Assembly (NCBI RefSeq): GCF_000473225.1
Contig: NZ_KI421509.1
Location: forward strand, 3,652,834-3,716,833
Reading direction: 5' to 3'
Source: Sedimentitalea nanhaiensis DSM 24252
GTDB lineage: Bacteria; Pseudomonadota; Alphaproteobacteria; Rhodobacterales; Rhodobacteraceae
Length of the DNA: 64,000 nt
The notes below the pieces were generated by a model that was not told the origin of the DNA, searched no databases, and was given only the letters and a program-made list of their open reading frames with translations. The position numbers and the translations under genes were made by a program. This document shows positions 25,895 through 33,268 of this stretch, one piece after another; position 1 is the first letter of the stretch; each line of letters begins with the position of its first letter.

Positions 25895-26641
25895 ATGTCG
25901 GCTTCCAAATGGCGAGATACTGATGACAAGGTAACCAACTCTCGGCGGGAACTTATAGAATATATCAGGGGTTACCGCATCATGAGCAAGCAGAAAAATG
26001 ATAGACAAACCAATCTGACCCGCGGCATCCGCGTCGAGATCGCCAGCCTTGTCTACAATCTGATCGAGGTCGTCGTATCCGTCACCGTTGGACTTCTGAC
26101 CGGCAGCGCCGCACTAGTGAGTTGGGGTTTCGACAGCACGGTCGAAGCCACCTCAGCCGGGACGCTGATCTGGCGCTTGAAGGCCGAGAAGGACGGTGGC
26201 GACAAGCGCACGGTCCTGCATCGCAAGAAGGTCGCGCTCTATGTGGTCGCCTGTGCTTTCTGGATCGTCGTCGCCGCGATCCTCTACGAGGCGGTGTCCG
26301 CCTTCATCTCGCAGGAGGCACCGGGCTTCAATTGGTGGGGGATCGCGATCCTGTTTGTCTCTTTAGTGGTCAATCCGCTATTGGCCTGGGGCAAGTATCG
26401 CTACGGCAAGCGGCTCGATTCACCCGCCCTGAAATACGATGCCAAGGATACCATGATCTGCGAATACCAGACCATTGTGGTGTTGGCCGGAATCGGTCTG
26501 ACGCAATGGATGGGCTGGTGGTGGGCCGATCCGGTCGCGGCGCTTCTGATCGTGCCCTACGTTGCGTGGGAGGCGTTCGAGGCCACGAAGGATGCGCGGT
26601 CGGTCGGGCCGGGTGAGGCCGAAGCTACTGCCGACGCCTGA
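25895..26641 (+). CDS. cation transporter of the CDF-like membrane family
   Basis: 248 aa from an ATG preceded by AAGGAG; a second ATG at 25982 is possible. About five membrane segments with GLLTGSAALVSWGFDSTVE (about residue 68) and the aspartates and His expected of cation diffusion facilitator spans. Lacks a clear cytoplasmic Cu/Zn-binding C-terminal domain. Ends 17 bp inside the oppositely oriented P450 gene. Metal substrate unknown. Confidence 0.75.
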   Translation: MSASKWRDTDDKVTNSRRELIEYIRGYRIMSKQKNDRQTNLTRGIRVEIASLVYNLIEVVVSVTVGLLTGSAALVSWGFDSTVEATSAGTLIWRLKAEKDGGDKRTVLHRKKVALYVVACAFWIVVAAILYEAVSAFISQEAPGFNWWGIAILFVSLVVNPLLAWGKYRYGKRLDSPALKYDAKDTMICEYQTIVVLAGIGLTQWMGWWWADPVAALLIVPYVAWEAFEATKDARSVGPGEAEATADA

Positions 26642-27872
26642 CGTTGCGCATGATGAACCGGTTCTGGGGCAGTGATGGCAGCTCTCCTGGGTCAAGCTCC
26701 AAATCCTGATCCGGCACATCGTAGTCGATGTCGTTCACAAGATACCTGCAAAACGCCTTCATCTGACTGATCGCGATCCATTCACCCGGGCAGCGGTGGT
26801 TCGTGTAGTGGTTGCCGCCGCCCTGTGGAATGAAGTCGTAGGGGTTTTCGGCGCGGCCCCGAAACCGTTCGGGCCGAAACTCAAGTGGCGCATCCCATGA
26901 ACGCCGATCGGTGTTCGTACCATAGAGGTCCAGCAGAACCCGGTGTCCTTTGGGAAAGCGATACCCTTGCCACTCGAAAGTACTTTTGACTCGTGCCGCG
27001 ACCGCAGGAAAGAATGGATAGAGGCGGCGGACCTCCTGAACGAAGGGTTCGAGCAGTCCTTCGTCGTTCCGCAGTTTCTCCTGCCATTCTGGGTACCTGT
27101 ACAGGGCGTGCGCCGTCTGCACGATGAATACAGACACCGCCACGGTCGGACGCAAGACGTTCAGCAACTCTACGGCGGCCACCCTGGGGTTCAACAACTC
27201 CCCGTCGAGATCGCGCCATGTCGCGATGAAATGAAGGGCGCTTTCCTGCGTCGGCTGAAGCTCGCCATCGCGGACCTGTTGGATCATCCGTGCTGCCCAT
27301 TTTTCCAGGCGGTGGCGCGCCAGTCGCGCGGCCCAATGTTTCGGGCCGATGGCACCGGCGTCCTGAAAAAGCGATGTAAGCTGCGCCGTTCGGGTCGCCA
27401 CCTCCGCCTCGGGAATCGGAACCCCACACCAGGCGCAAACGGCTCTCGTGAGCATTTCGCGCACTTCGTCGTAAAAAACGACTTCGTTCCTCGCCTCCCA
27501 GTCCGGCGCAAAGTTGTCCAGCATGTGAAGTGACATGCCCTGAAGCGCGGCTATATGCTCGGTCCCCATCATCGACATGAACATCTTCTTGCGGTGCTGG
27601 TGGGTAGCGTCGTCCAATCCCTGAACGCCGCCTTCACCCAATAGGGTCTTTTGTATGCGGCTTGGCATCGAGCCTTCGCGGATCAGCTGCTCTTCCCGAT
27701 AGAAGGCTTCTGCCGCGGCAGCGCCAGTCATGCAGATTGTCTTGTGAAGAAGAATGCGCGTTTCGAAGAGGTCTGCGTCGAGATGGCGGCAAGTTTGCCG
27801 AATGAACCCATACGGGTTGCGCAGCAGGGCGAGTGTGCTGTCAAAGCCTGTTGCAGATGGCATGCTAGACAT
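26625..27872 (-). CDS. CYP152-type cytochrome P450 fatty-acid peroxygenase
   Basis: Uses hydrogen peroxide to hydroxylate or decarboxylate fatty acids. 415 aa. Heme-binding loop FIPQGGGNHYTNHRCPGEW (Cys about residue 365) and an I-helix Arg-Pro (LNVLRPTVAV, about 243), the pair that binds the substrate carboxylate in CYP152 (P450 BSbeta). No redox partner gene is near, as expected. AGGAGG precedes the start. Convergent overlap of 17 bp with the cation transporter. A role in detoxifying peroxide from metal stress or modifying lipids is inference. Confidence 0.9.
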   Translation of the reverse strand: MSSMPSATGFDSTLALLRNPYGFIRQTCRHLDADLFETRILLHKTICMTGAAAAEAFYREEQLIREGSMPSRIQKTLLGEGGVQGLDDATHQHRKKMFMSMMGTEHIAALQGMSLHMLDNFAPDWEARNEVVFYDEVREMLTRAVCAWCGVPIPEAEVATRTAQLTSLFQDAGAIGPKHWAARLARHRLEKWAARMIQQVRDGELQPTQESALHFIATWRDLDGELLNPRVAAVELLNVLRPTVAVSVFIVQTAHALYRYPEWQEKLRNDEGLLEPFVQEVRRLYPFFPAVAARVKSTFEWQGYRFPKGHRVLLDLYGTNTDRRSWDAPLEFRPERFRGRAENPYDFIPQGGGNHYTNHRCPGEWIAISQMKAFCRYLVNDIDYDVPDQDLELDPGELPSLPQNRFIMRNVRRRQ

Positions 27873-27889
27873 CGGCTATCCTCCTGTTT

Positions 27890-27991
27890 CTATTCTCTTT
27901 TTCTGGCCTTTTTTGCCTCGCCGTTCGCGGGGCGGGCACGGTGCCGAAACAGCAGTGCCGCTCCGAAGGAAAGCACGGCGTCCGCGCCCAT
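27890..27991 (-). CDS. possible small ORF between dctM and the P450 gene
   Basis: 33 residues with ATG at 27991. AVLSFGAALLFRHRARP resembles the tail of LspA proteins in this window (ADVAIFCGAALLFWDSF), so it may be a relic of a third lspA rather than a gene. No good RBS. Kept at low confidence. Confidence 0.2.
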   Translation of the reverse strand: MGADAVLSFGAALLFRHRARPANGEAKKARKRE

Positions 27992-27999
27992 AACATCTG

Positions 28000-29373
28000 T
28001 CACCGCTGGATCAGCTGCGGCGCATCCGCATCCCCAAGGGCCATTTCGGGGAGCCAAGTGATAAGCTGAGGAAACGAGATCAGCGCCACGATCAATACGA
28101 TCTCAATGGCAACAAGAGGTACCGCTCCGCGATAGATATCGGATAGGTTGATACCCTTCGGTGCCGCCATCTTAGCAAAAAACAGGGCATAGCCGAAGGG
28201 AGGCGTCAGGAAGGACGTTTGCAAGGCCAACGCAATCAGGCCAGCGATCCAGATCTGCGCAAAGTAGGCAGAGCCGACGTGATCTGCGAAGTCGAGATCT
28301 GAAATAATCGGCATCAGTACGGGTACAAAGACCAGCAGCACCTCGATCCAGTCAAAAACAAACCCAAGTATGATGATCACGCCAAGGAGGATCGCCAACA
28401 GTTCCCACCGGGTGAGATCGAATGCGGATATCCACTCGAAGATGACGTCCGGTCCACCGACCAGGTGGAAACTGAGCGAGAATACCGATGCGCCCAATAC
28501 GATGAAGAAGACCATCGACGTCATCGTGCTTGTCTGCACCGTGACAGAGTTCAACGATGAGAAAGACAAGCGCTTTCGCGCCAGCGCGACCAATAGCGCG
28601 CCAAAAACCCCTACTCCAGCCGCCTCTGTTAGTGTCGCAAAGCCCAGAATGATGCTGAGCGGAATGGATGCGATGACCGCGACAGACGCGAGTACAAACA
28701 AGAGGTCTGACACAAGATTGGTCTTGGGTGTGTCCAGCGGGATTTCGACCGTTTTTCTCAACGTGACCGCAAAGTAGACCGCGAAGGCCATGACCATCAG
28801 AAGCACAGGTACGATGAGGGCCACATACATCAATCCGATGCGCAGATAGAACACGTTCGAGATGAAGAACAGCATCACGGCTGGCGGGAACACGACACCC
28901 AATGCTCCAGAAGCTGCGACAGCGCCTCCTGCGGTTCGCGGTGCGTAGCCCGACGCCATCATCGGGGCATAGGCCACCAACGCCACAGTTATGACGGAAG
29001 CACCGATCACCCCGGCGGCGGGCGCAAGAACGAGGCCGATCAGCAAAGTCGCAATGGCGTAGCGACCGGGAACGCCTGTCAGAAGACGCCCCAGCAAGCG
29101 AAACATGGTTTCGGCAATCCCGCTGGCATTCAGGATCAGGCCAAGAAAAATCAACATTGGAACGCTGGTGAATTGGACTGATTCATTGGTCAGTACACCA
29201 CGGGCCCGCAGGTAGATCAGCCCCAGATGCTGAAAATCAGTGATCCCCACCCAAACCGCAGCGACAAACCCCAAGAAGCCTGTCCCCGCGAGCACCAGCG
29301 CCACCGGAAAACCACTGAAAACCCCAATCGCCATCACGACAAGCATGGCAACCGTGAGGACCTCATTCACCAT
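28000..29373 (-). CDS. dctM: TRAP transporter large permease DctM
   Basis: 457-aa transport subunit with 12 or more hydrophobic spans, the DctM fold. Start at ATG 29373, 11 bp inside the end of dctQ, because the upstream extension overlaps it. TRAP systems import organic acids with a periplasmic binding protein. No DctP gene is present here, so the partner lies elsewhere or has been lost. Substrate unknown. Confidence 0.88.
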   Translation of the reverse strand: MVNEVLTVAMLVVMAIGVFSGFPVALVLAGTGFLGFVAAVWVGITDFQHLGLIYLRARGVLTNESVQFTSVPMLIFLGLILNASGIAETMFRLLGRLLTGVPGRYAIATLLIGLVLAPAAGVIGASVITVALVAYAPMMASGYAPRTAGGAVAASGALGVVFPPAVMLFFISNVFYLRIGLMYVALIVPVLLMVMAFAVYFAVTLRKTVEIPLDTPKTNLVSDLLFVLASVAVIASIPLSIILGFATLTEAAGVGVFGALLVALARKRLSFSSLNSVTVQTSTMTSMVFFIVLGASVFSLSFHLVGGPDVIFEWISAFDLTRWELLAILLGVIIILGFVFDWIEVLLVFVPVLMPIISDLDFADHVGSAYFAQIWIAGLIALALQTSFLTPPFGYALFFAKMAAPKGINLSDIYRGAVPLVAIEIVLIVALISFPQLITWLPEMALGDADAPQLIQR

Positions 29374-29884
29374 TGTGCAGGCCGCTTGCTTGTTCCGGTG
29401 CACCTTGCGCACGTCTCCCTGTCAGAAAGGCGATGTTGCGAAGGGCTACGATCATCCCGGCAAGAGCCAGCAGGATGGGGCCGATGACCCCGGCAATGCG
29501 TTGTGCCCACAACTGGGTTTCCGCGTATTTCGTGGTGCGCATCAAACCGTCCCATCCGTAGTAGGTCAGGATGGCGGCGAGCGGCAGAAGGACAAAAAGG
29601 CCGCCAATCAGTTCGATCCAAGCAATGCGGCGGGCGGACCAATGTCTGCGAAGAACATCAACGCGCACGTGACCGTCGCGCAGATAGGTATACCCAAAGG
29701 TCAAGAAAATTAGGATGAACAGCAGTGACGTGGACAGGTCCGGCAAATAGCTCGACACGCCAAGTTGTAGCTTGCGATCCAGCATCTGAAGCGCGCCATA
29801 AGCAGCAATCGAAACAACTGTCAGCCACGCAGTCACGACGCCGATGCCGCGAATGCCACGGTCAATCCAATCCAAAAATCTCAA
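29363..29884 (-). CDS. dctQ: TRAP transporter small permease DctQ
   Basis: 173 aa, four hydrophobic segments and the conserved YTYLRDGHVRVDVL segment (about residue 63) of DctQ. Forms the membrane partner of DctM, which overlaps its 3' end. Lies 37 bp after lspA on the same strand, so the run CDF-lspA-dctQ-dctM may be one transcript. Confidence 0.88.
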   Translation of the reverse strand: MRFLDWIDRGIRGIGVVTAWLTVVSIAAYGALQMLDRKLQLGVSSYLPDLSTSLLFILIFLTFGYTYLRDGHVRVDVLRRHWSARRIAWIELIGGLFVLLPLAAILTYYGWDGLMRTTKYAETQLWAQRIAGVIGPILLALAGMIVALRNIAFLTGRRAQGAPEQASGLHNGE

Positions 29885-29921
29885 GCCGAATTCCCTCCCA
29901 AAGTTCTTTGCCTGTTAGCTG

Positions 29922-30431
29922 TTATCCCCCCGTGACATCTCCCTTGCGATTGTCTTGTTCCCGATTTTCCGGCCTGACTTTCGAGGTGCGAAAGCTGTCC
30001 CAGAACAGCAATGCTGCCCCACAAAAGATCGCCACGTCAGCCAAGTTGAAGGACGGCCAGTGGTATGACCCGTAATGGAAGTCGAGAAAGTCAGGGACGG
30101 CCTGATAGCGCAGACGATCAAGGATATTGCCAAGCGCGCCTCCGATGATCAGACCGAGCGCCGCACCTGTCAGCCTGTCCGGAGCCTTCCACAGCCAGAT
30201 CAGCAGCCATGCCACGACCACGGCAGCAAGTGCGACCAGACCCCACCAGGGTACGACCCCGCCGAGCATACCGAAGCTGACCCCATCGTTCAAAACCCGC
30301 ACGAGATTGAGAAAGGGCAGAACCTCGACCCCATGTTCAAGCGCCGGGGTGTTCAGGGCAAGCGCCTTGGTGCCCTGATCGAAACCGAAAGCTGCAATCG
30401 CACAGAGCCCACCCAGAACGCGGTTGTTCAT
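29922..30431 (-). CDS. lspA: lipoprotein signal peptidase LspA
   Basis: Inner-membrane aspartic peptidase that removes lipoprotein signal peptides. 169 aa; catalytic Asp in GNILDRLRY (about residue 108) and in FNLADVAIF (about residue 128), with four spans. Its start overlaps the stop of the cation exporter (ATGA). An LspA next to a metal exporter recalls PbrB/C-type lead resistance. A second lspA is at 46032. Confidence 0.93.
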   Translation of the reverse strand: MNNRVLGGLCAIAAFGFDQGTKALALNTPALEHGVEVLPFLNLVRVLNDGVSFGMLGGVVPWWGLVALAAVVVAWLLIWLWKAPDRLTGAALGLIIGGALGNILDRLRYQAVPDFLDFHYGSYHWPSFNLADVAIFCGAALLFWDSFRTSKVRPENREQDNRKGDVTGG

Positions 30432-31282
30432 GCCGCCGCCTTCAGATCGGACCGCGCGTCGCGGATGATCGACCAGGAAGAATGCAGGAATAACCCGGCG
30501 ATGCCGAAGGCGACAATGAGGTCGGGCCAAGCGCTGCCCAGCCAAACCACCAGACCGGCCGCGACAACGACTGCCGCATTGCCAATGGCGTCGTTGCGCG
30601 AGAACAGCCAGACGGCACGCATGTTCGCGTCCCCCTTCCGGTAATGCAGCAACGGCAGCACGGAGATGACATTGATCACAAGAGCAATCAGGCCCAGAAG
30701 CCCCATCAGCGTGGCGTCTGGGGTTGTCGGCTCGAATGCCCGCATGATGGTTGTCCCAAAGACGCCAAGACCGAGCAGGGCAAGGAAGATGCCTTGGATC
30801 AGGGCCGACCGCGCCCGCCAGAGAAGACTCCAACCGATGGCCAGCAGGCCGAGGAAGGTGATCGCGCCATCGCCGATGAAATCCAGCGCGTCGGCCTTCA
30901 CCGCCTGTGACCCGGCAATAAACCCACCAATCATTTCCAGAACGCCGTAACCGACATTTAGAATCACGACGATCCAGAGCGCGCGGCGGTAGCCCGGGTC
31001 CTGATGGGCCGCACTTTGCTGAAGGTCCTCGTCGCTCTCGATGCGGTCGAACCCATATCCCGTTGTCTCAACGGCTTTTTCAATCTCCGGCAGGCTTGCT
31101 TCAGGGACTTTCAGAGTCATGATATGGGTCGCCGCTGATACTTTCACTGCGTCGGGCGCGACACCCGCAGACTGCGCCGCCCGCTCGATCTGGGCGGCAT
31201 CCTTGGCGCAATCCATTCCGGAAACCCGGTAACGGAGGGGCGGCGTATCTGCTGTCGATCCGGTGCTTTCGGTGTTGGCCAT
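30428..31282 (-). CDS. cation diffusion facilitator exporter with N-terminal HMA-like domain
   Basis: 284 aa. Residues about 16-85 form an HMA-like metal-binding domain with GMDCAKDAAQIE (one Cys, where canonical HMA has CxxC), followed by a five to six-span CDF region with HADALDF replaced by KADALDFIGDG and FSRNDAIGN. Likely exports Zn/Cd/Co. Transcribed away from arsR at 31342, with an inverted repeat between them. lspA follows immediately. Confidence 0.82.
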   Translation of the reverse strand: MANTESTGSTADTPPLRYRVSGMDCAKDAAQIERAAQSAGVAPDAVKVSAATHIMTLKVPEASLPEIEKAVETTGYGFDRIESDEDLQQSAAHQDPGYRRALWIVVILNVGYGVLEMIGGFIAGSQAVKADALDFIGDGAITFLGLLAIGWSLLWRARSALIQGIFLALLGLGVFGTTIMRAFEPTTPDATLMGLLGLIALVINVISVLPLLHYRKGDANMRAVWLFSRNDAIGNAAVVVAAGLVVWLGSAWPDLIVAFGIAGLFLHSSWSIIRDARSDLKAAA

Positions 31283-31318
31283 CGGTGCAATACTCCTGCT
31301 AAAGTGGATCAAGTTCAA

Positions 31319-31341
31319 ACATATCAGCAAGGAGTGATATG
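31319..31341. promoter_or_regulatory. inverted repeat, possible ArsR/SmtB operator
   Basis: CATATCA-N8-TGATATG lies between the divergent ArsR-family gene and the CDF gene and covers the arsR RBS and start. Its size and position fit an ArsR/SmtB binding site that would repress both genes until a metal binds. Confidence 0.55.
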
Positions 31342-31689
31342 ATGCAAGTCTTCGCCGACCGCAATGCTGCGGCCGCTGGCATCGAGCGTAGGGCAAAGCT
31401 CTTTCGCGGTCTTGCCGACCCGAGCCGACTGGCGATACTGGGCGTGCTGTGTGAAGGACCGTTGGTTGTTCACGAGATCGTCAAACGCACAGGGCTATCG
31501 CAGCCCAACGTGTCAAATCATTTGCGATGCCTTCTGGATTGCGGACTTGTCGCCAGCGACCGCGATGGGCGCTTCATTCGCTACCGGATCAGCAGTCCGC
31601 GCATAGCAGCTCTTTTAAATGATGTAGACGCCCTGCTTGATGTGGTCGCAGAAGGTGTTGGGGCTTGTGACAATTATCGCGAAGCGTGA
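31342..31689 (+). CDS. ArsR/SmtB-family metal-responsive repressor
   Basis: 115 aa winged-helix regulator (SQPNVSNHLRCLLDCGLV recognition region near residue 55). Two cysteines near Leu in CLLDC on the wing/helix, others at CEG and CDN, the type that bind Cd/Zn/Pb/As-like ions. I use the ATG at 31342 because AAGGAG is 7 nt upstream; 31339 also fits. Divergent from the CDF-lspA-dctQM run, so it probably controls them. Confidence 0.85.
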   Translation: MQVFADRNAAAAGIERRAKLFRGLADPSRLAILGVLCEGPLVVHEIVKRTGLSQPNVSNHLRCLLDCGLVASDRDGRFIRYRISSPRIAALLNDVDALLDVVAEGVGACDNYREA

Positions 31690-32124
31690 ACGATAATATC
31701 CCAATGCACGTCATCACGACCACTTCCGCGTGAGGCAAAATTTTATATGGGGCTTGCTGCCAAACGTGTTGAAAAGACCCATTATTGAAAGCGCTCAATT
31801 TAACTGCTCGGCATAGCGAGTTAAGGATCACAATTGAAGCGAAGATCAAGACGAGGCCCGGCATCGTGGCAGTAGCCTGGTTTCACCCCACAGATCGTGA
31901 CAGCGCTTAGACTGATAAAGAAACGAACGGGCCCGAAGTATTACCGAGATCGTCTGGCATCAAAATTTCTCTTGAACCTCTAGTAGCTTTAGGAGTTAAG
32001 CCACCGACATAGAACGGCACCATGGAGCAAGTTGCCAATAACGCCTCACTCTTTCCCGGGCGAACAACACTGCGTTCGGGGTAAGGTTCGGTTTGCCGTC
32101 CAATGCGTGAACGGAGCAATCTAT
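31690..32124 (+). other. 435-bp gene-free stretch with one metal-type promoter
   Basis: Apart from the promoter at 31972-32002, no convincing gene, repeat or RNA is seen. Short frames on both strands have no RBS or family features. AT content is higher than in neighbours, typical of an untranslated leader and intergenic DNA. Confidence 0.5.
31972..32002 (+). promoter_or_regulatory. MerR-family (CadR/PbrR-type) promoter, box 1
   Basis: -35 TTGAAC (31972-31977), 19-bp spacer CTCTAGTAGCTTTAGGAGT, -10 TAAGCC (31997-32002, weak). The CTNTAG...half-dyad and 19-bp spacing match the promoter of the P-type ATPase at 33205. It faces the L,D-transpeptidase 122 bp on. Confidence 0.75.
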
Positions 32125-32790
32125 ATGCTGACAAGACGACACTTCATCCAGACGACTGCCGCATTGTTCTCGGCGTCTATCTCGAGTCCGCTCCTCGCTG
32201 ACACCTGGCCCACTGAAGCGGAAAAGGCGGCTTGGGATGCACAGATTACACCGCCGGGCTATAACCCAGCCACATCAAACCCGTGGGGCCTGCACCCGCG
32301 CTTTCTGCCGCAGCGGGTTATAACTAAAGATGGTCTTGTGGCCGGTGACATCCATGTCGATGCTGTCGCGCGCTATCTTTACCATATCGAGGAAGGCGGC
32401 ACGGCGATGCGCTATGGCGTAGCGATTGCTCGTGGCAAACTTTATGAGCCAGGCGTCTACACGATCAAGCGCAAGGTCAGGTGGCCGCATTGGCAGCCAA
32501 CACAGAACATGATTGACCGCGACCCGGAGCTCTACGCCGACATCGCTGACGGTATGGAACCCGGACCTGAGAACGCGCTCGGGTCACGGGCGATTTATCT
32601 CTATGTCGGGGACCGAGACACCTATCTGCGCATCCACGGTACACCACAGCCGCGAAGCATCGGCGGCCGAGCCAGTTCCGGTTGCGTCCGGATGGTCATG
32701 GCGCACATAAACGATCTGTATCCGAATGTGGAGATTGGCTCGACGGCGTTCCTATATTCGGCCGAGGACAGCGTGACTCCGCAGAGTTGA
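32125..32790 (+). CDS. L,D-transpeptidase (YkuD family)
   Basis: Exported cross-linking enzyme for peptidoglycan or lipoprotein anchoring. 221 aa, twin-arginine-like signal (TRRHFIQTTAALF) to about residue 26, active site HGTPQPRSIGGRASSGCVRM (Cys about residue 190). Placed behind metal-type promoter box 1. A second, shorter YkuD lies at 35729 past the P-type ATPase. Confidence 0.9.
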   Translation: MLTRRHFIQTTAALFSASISSPLLADTWPTEAEKAAWDAQITPPGYNPATSNPWGLHPRFLPQRVITKDGLVAGDIHVDAVARYLYHIEEGGTAMRYGVAIARGKLYEPGVYTIKRKVRWPHWQPTQNMIDRDPELYADIADGMEPGPENALGSRAIYLYVGDRDTYLRIHGTPQPRSIGGRASSGCVRMVMAHINDLYPNVEIGSTAFLYSAEDSVTPQS

Positions 32791-32829
32791 CCCAAGCCGC
32801 GCCGTCAATCCGACGCTTGGACGCGTCAA

Positions 32830-33099
32830 TCAGGATTGGCGCGCGACGCAGATGGGATTGCCGCCTGCCGATCGCAACGGGACCAAGGTCGTTTCCACCG
32901 GCCCACTATGGGCATACCAATAGCAATTATCTTCGGGACGTAGCCGTGCCGTGATGAGATCCTGGTCGGGTGCAGCGAGGGCTGCGACAGATTCTGGAAC
33001 ATTGCCGATCCTGAATGGATCGTTGTCTTCCTTAGAAGGCACCGCGCAGCCAGCCAGGGCCAATGTTGCAACCATGATCACCGCATATTTTTGAAGCAT
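32830..33099 (-). CDS. small lipoprotein
   Basis: 89 aa; lipobox LALAGC (Cys about residue 17) after a short hydrophobic signal, mature part ends in NPICVARQS with two other Cys. Convergent end with the transpeptidase gene; start 169 bp upstream of the P-type ATPase on the other strand. Resembles small uncharacterised rhodobacterial lipoproteins; function unknown. Confidence 0.7.
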   Translation of the reverse strand: MLQKYAVIMVATLALAGCAVPSKEDNDPFRIGNVPESVAALAAPDQDLITARLRPEDNCYWYAHSGPVETTLVPLRSAGGNPICVARQS

Positions 33100-33204
33100 A
33101 TCTATCTCACTCTTTGGCAGGTCAGCCGCGTCTTCAGACTTAGCGGCGCGTTTCAAGGTTCCGCAGGTCTGTGTCCTTACTTGACCAAATTTTTGTTTTA
33201 GCTC

Positions 33205-33235
33205 TTGAAGCTCTAGTTACTGTAGGGGTTATTTC
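33205..33235 (+). promoter_or_regulatory. MerR-family (CadR/PbrR-type) promoter, box 2
   Basis: -35 TTGAAG (33205-33210), spacer CTCTAGTTACTGTAGGGGT (19 bp), -10 TATTTC (33230-33235). Close to known cadA/pbrA promoters. It drives the P-type ATPase starting 34 bp on. Confidence 0.85.
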
Positions 33236-33268
33236 AATGTGGAATGAACGAATCCCGAGGTCAATCCC

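Noticed and set aside
31589..31864. 91-residue minus-strand frame with a hydrophobic start
   Set aside because: Overlaps arsR antisense, no RBS, no family; kept as gene-free.
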